Shown: positions 63,743 through 64,000 of the stretch, piece after piece
Numbering within the stretch: the stretch's first letter is position 1
Layout: each line of letters starts with the position of its first letter
Assembly (NCBI RefSeq): GCF_021390175.1
Contig: NZ_CP090004.1
Span: forward strand, 558,001 to 622,000
Origin: Flagellimonas sp. HMM57
GTDB taxonomy: Bacteria; Bacteroidota; Bacteroidia; Flavobacteriales; Flavobacteriaceae
Direction of reading: 5' to 3'
DNA length: 64,000 bases
Notes under the pieces: model-generated
Told to the model about the DNA's origin: nothing
Databases searched by the model: none
Seen by the model: only the letters and a program-made list of their open reading frames with translations
Translations under genes and position numbers: made by a program

Positions 63743-64000
63743 ATGGGAAAAGGTTTTTTTCAAGTTCCAACTGCATATAACGAGCCTATTAAAAGTTATG
63801 CTCCGGGCACTCCAGAACGCGAGGAAGTACTAAAACAATACGACGAATACTACAAAGGAACCGTTGAAGTTCCGCTATATATAGGTTCAGAAGAAATAAG
63901 AACGGGGAACACACAATCCATGTCCCCCCCGCACGAACACAAACATATCGTCGGAAAATTTCACCTGGCCGAGAAAAAACATGTAGAACAAGCTATTGCC
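63743..64000 (+). CDS. pruA: L-glutamate gamma-semialdehyde dehydrogenase, 5' part
   Basis: The window ends inside this gene after 86 codons. The start MGKGFFQVPTAYNEPIKSYA and the segment PLYIGSEEIRTGN, followed by HKHIVGKFHLAEKKHVEQAI, match the N-terminus of delta-1-pyrroline-5-carboxylate dehydrogenases. These are NAD-dependent enzymes of proline catabolism that produce glutamate. The catalytic Cys/Glu region lies beyond the edge, so activity cannot be judged. No frameshift is seen in the available part. Confidence 0.85.
   Translation, partial: MGKGFFQVPTAYNEPIKSYAPGTPEREEVLKQYDEYYKGTVEVPLYIGSEEIRTGNTQSMSPPHEHKHIVGKFHLAEKKHVEQAIA

Overview
The window looks like a chromosomal segment of a marine Flavobacteriaceae bacterium (Bacteroidota). 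The evidence is family content: type IX secretion (T9SS) parts and cargo, DUF5916, DUF5103 and DUF3667 proteins, a TonB receptor with a carboxypeptidase-like N-terminal domain, GH97, a full Na+-translocating NADH:quinone reductase operon, AT-rich intergenic DNA and TAnnTTTG-type promoter elements. The genus cannot be fixed from sequence alone; a Maribacter/Zobellia/Muricauda-like relative is an inference. I saw no rRNA, tRNA, CRISPR array, prophage or transposase.

Layout. 0-5.6 kb holds small envelope and stress proteins (YtxH, holin-like, DUF1328, acidic lipoprotein), an AraC regulator, Dps and cardiolipin synthase. 5.9-7.8 kb has three small outer-membrane barrel-like proteins. 8.2-17 kb has a leftward cluster: a CxxC small protein, an ABC ATPase, a TonB receptor, two ABC-2 permeases and a DUF5916 barrel. 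17-32.9 kb is mostly housekeeping: kynurenine monooxygenase and kynureninase (tryptophan to anthranilates/NAD), a ClpP, an MscS channel with a sigma factor, an MFS transporter, an aldo/keto reductase, an AraC regulator, an astacin-like lipoprotein, an O-methyltransferase, PAP2, TatA, an M1 peptidase and a DUF6702 protein.

33-44.8 kb is the most unusual part. Three tandem leftward paralogues with carboxypeptidase-regulatory-like domains face a rightward cluster of fibre-like proteins. Three of these carry the same short N-terminal head domain on different stalks: six 86-residue repeats, 237 uninterrupted Gly-X-Y triplets, or none. Two full-length paralogues ending in a gliding-motility-type (type B) T9SS sorting domain are interleaved with them. 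I propose a modular surface-fibre system in which the type B proteins act as surface partners. This is an inference from architecture and gene order.

44.8-53 kb carries a Tat-signal M15 peptidase, an M48 peptidase, an ankyrin protein, phosphoglycerate mutase, GH97, methionine aminopeptidase, a GxxExxY protein and a methyltransferase. 53.1-60.7 kb is the nqrABCDEF operon followed by a small unknown gene and apbE, whose product attaches FMN to NqrB and NqrC. The right end has a T9SS plug-domain (DUF5103) protein, a DUF3667 protein, ApaG and the 5' end of the proline-catabolic dehydrogenase gene pruA.
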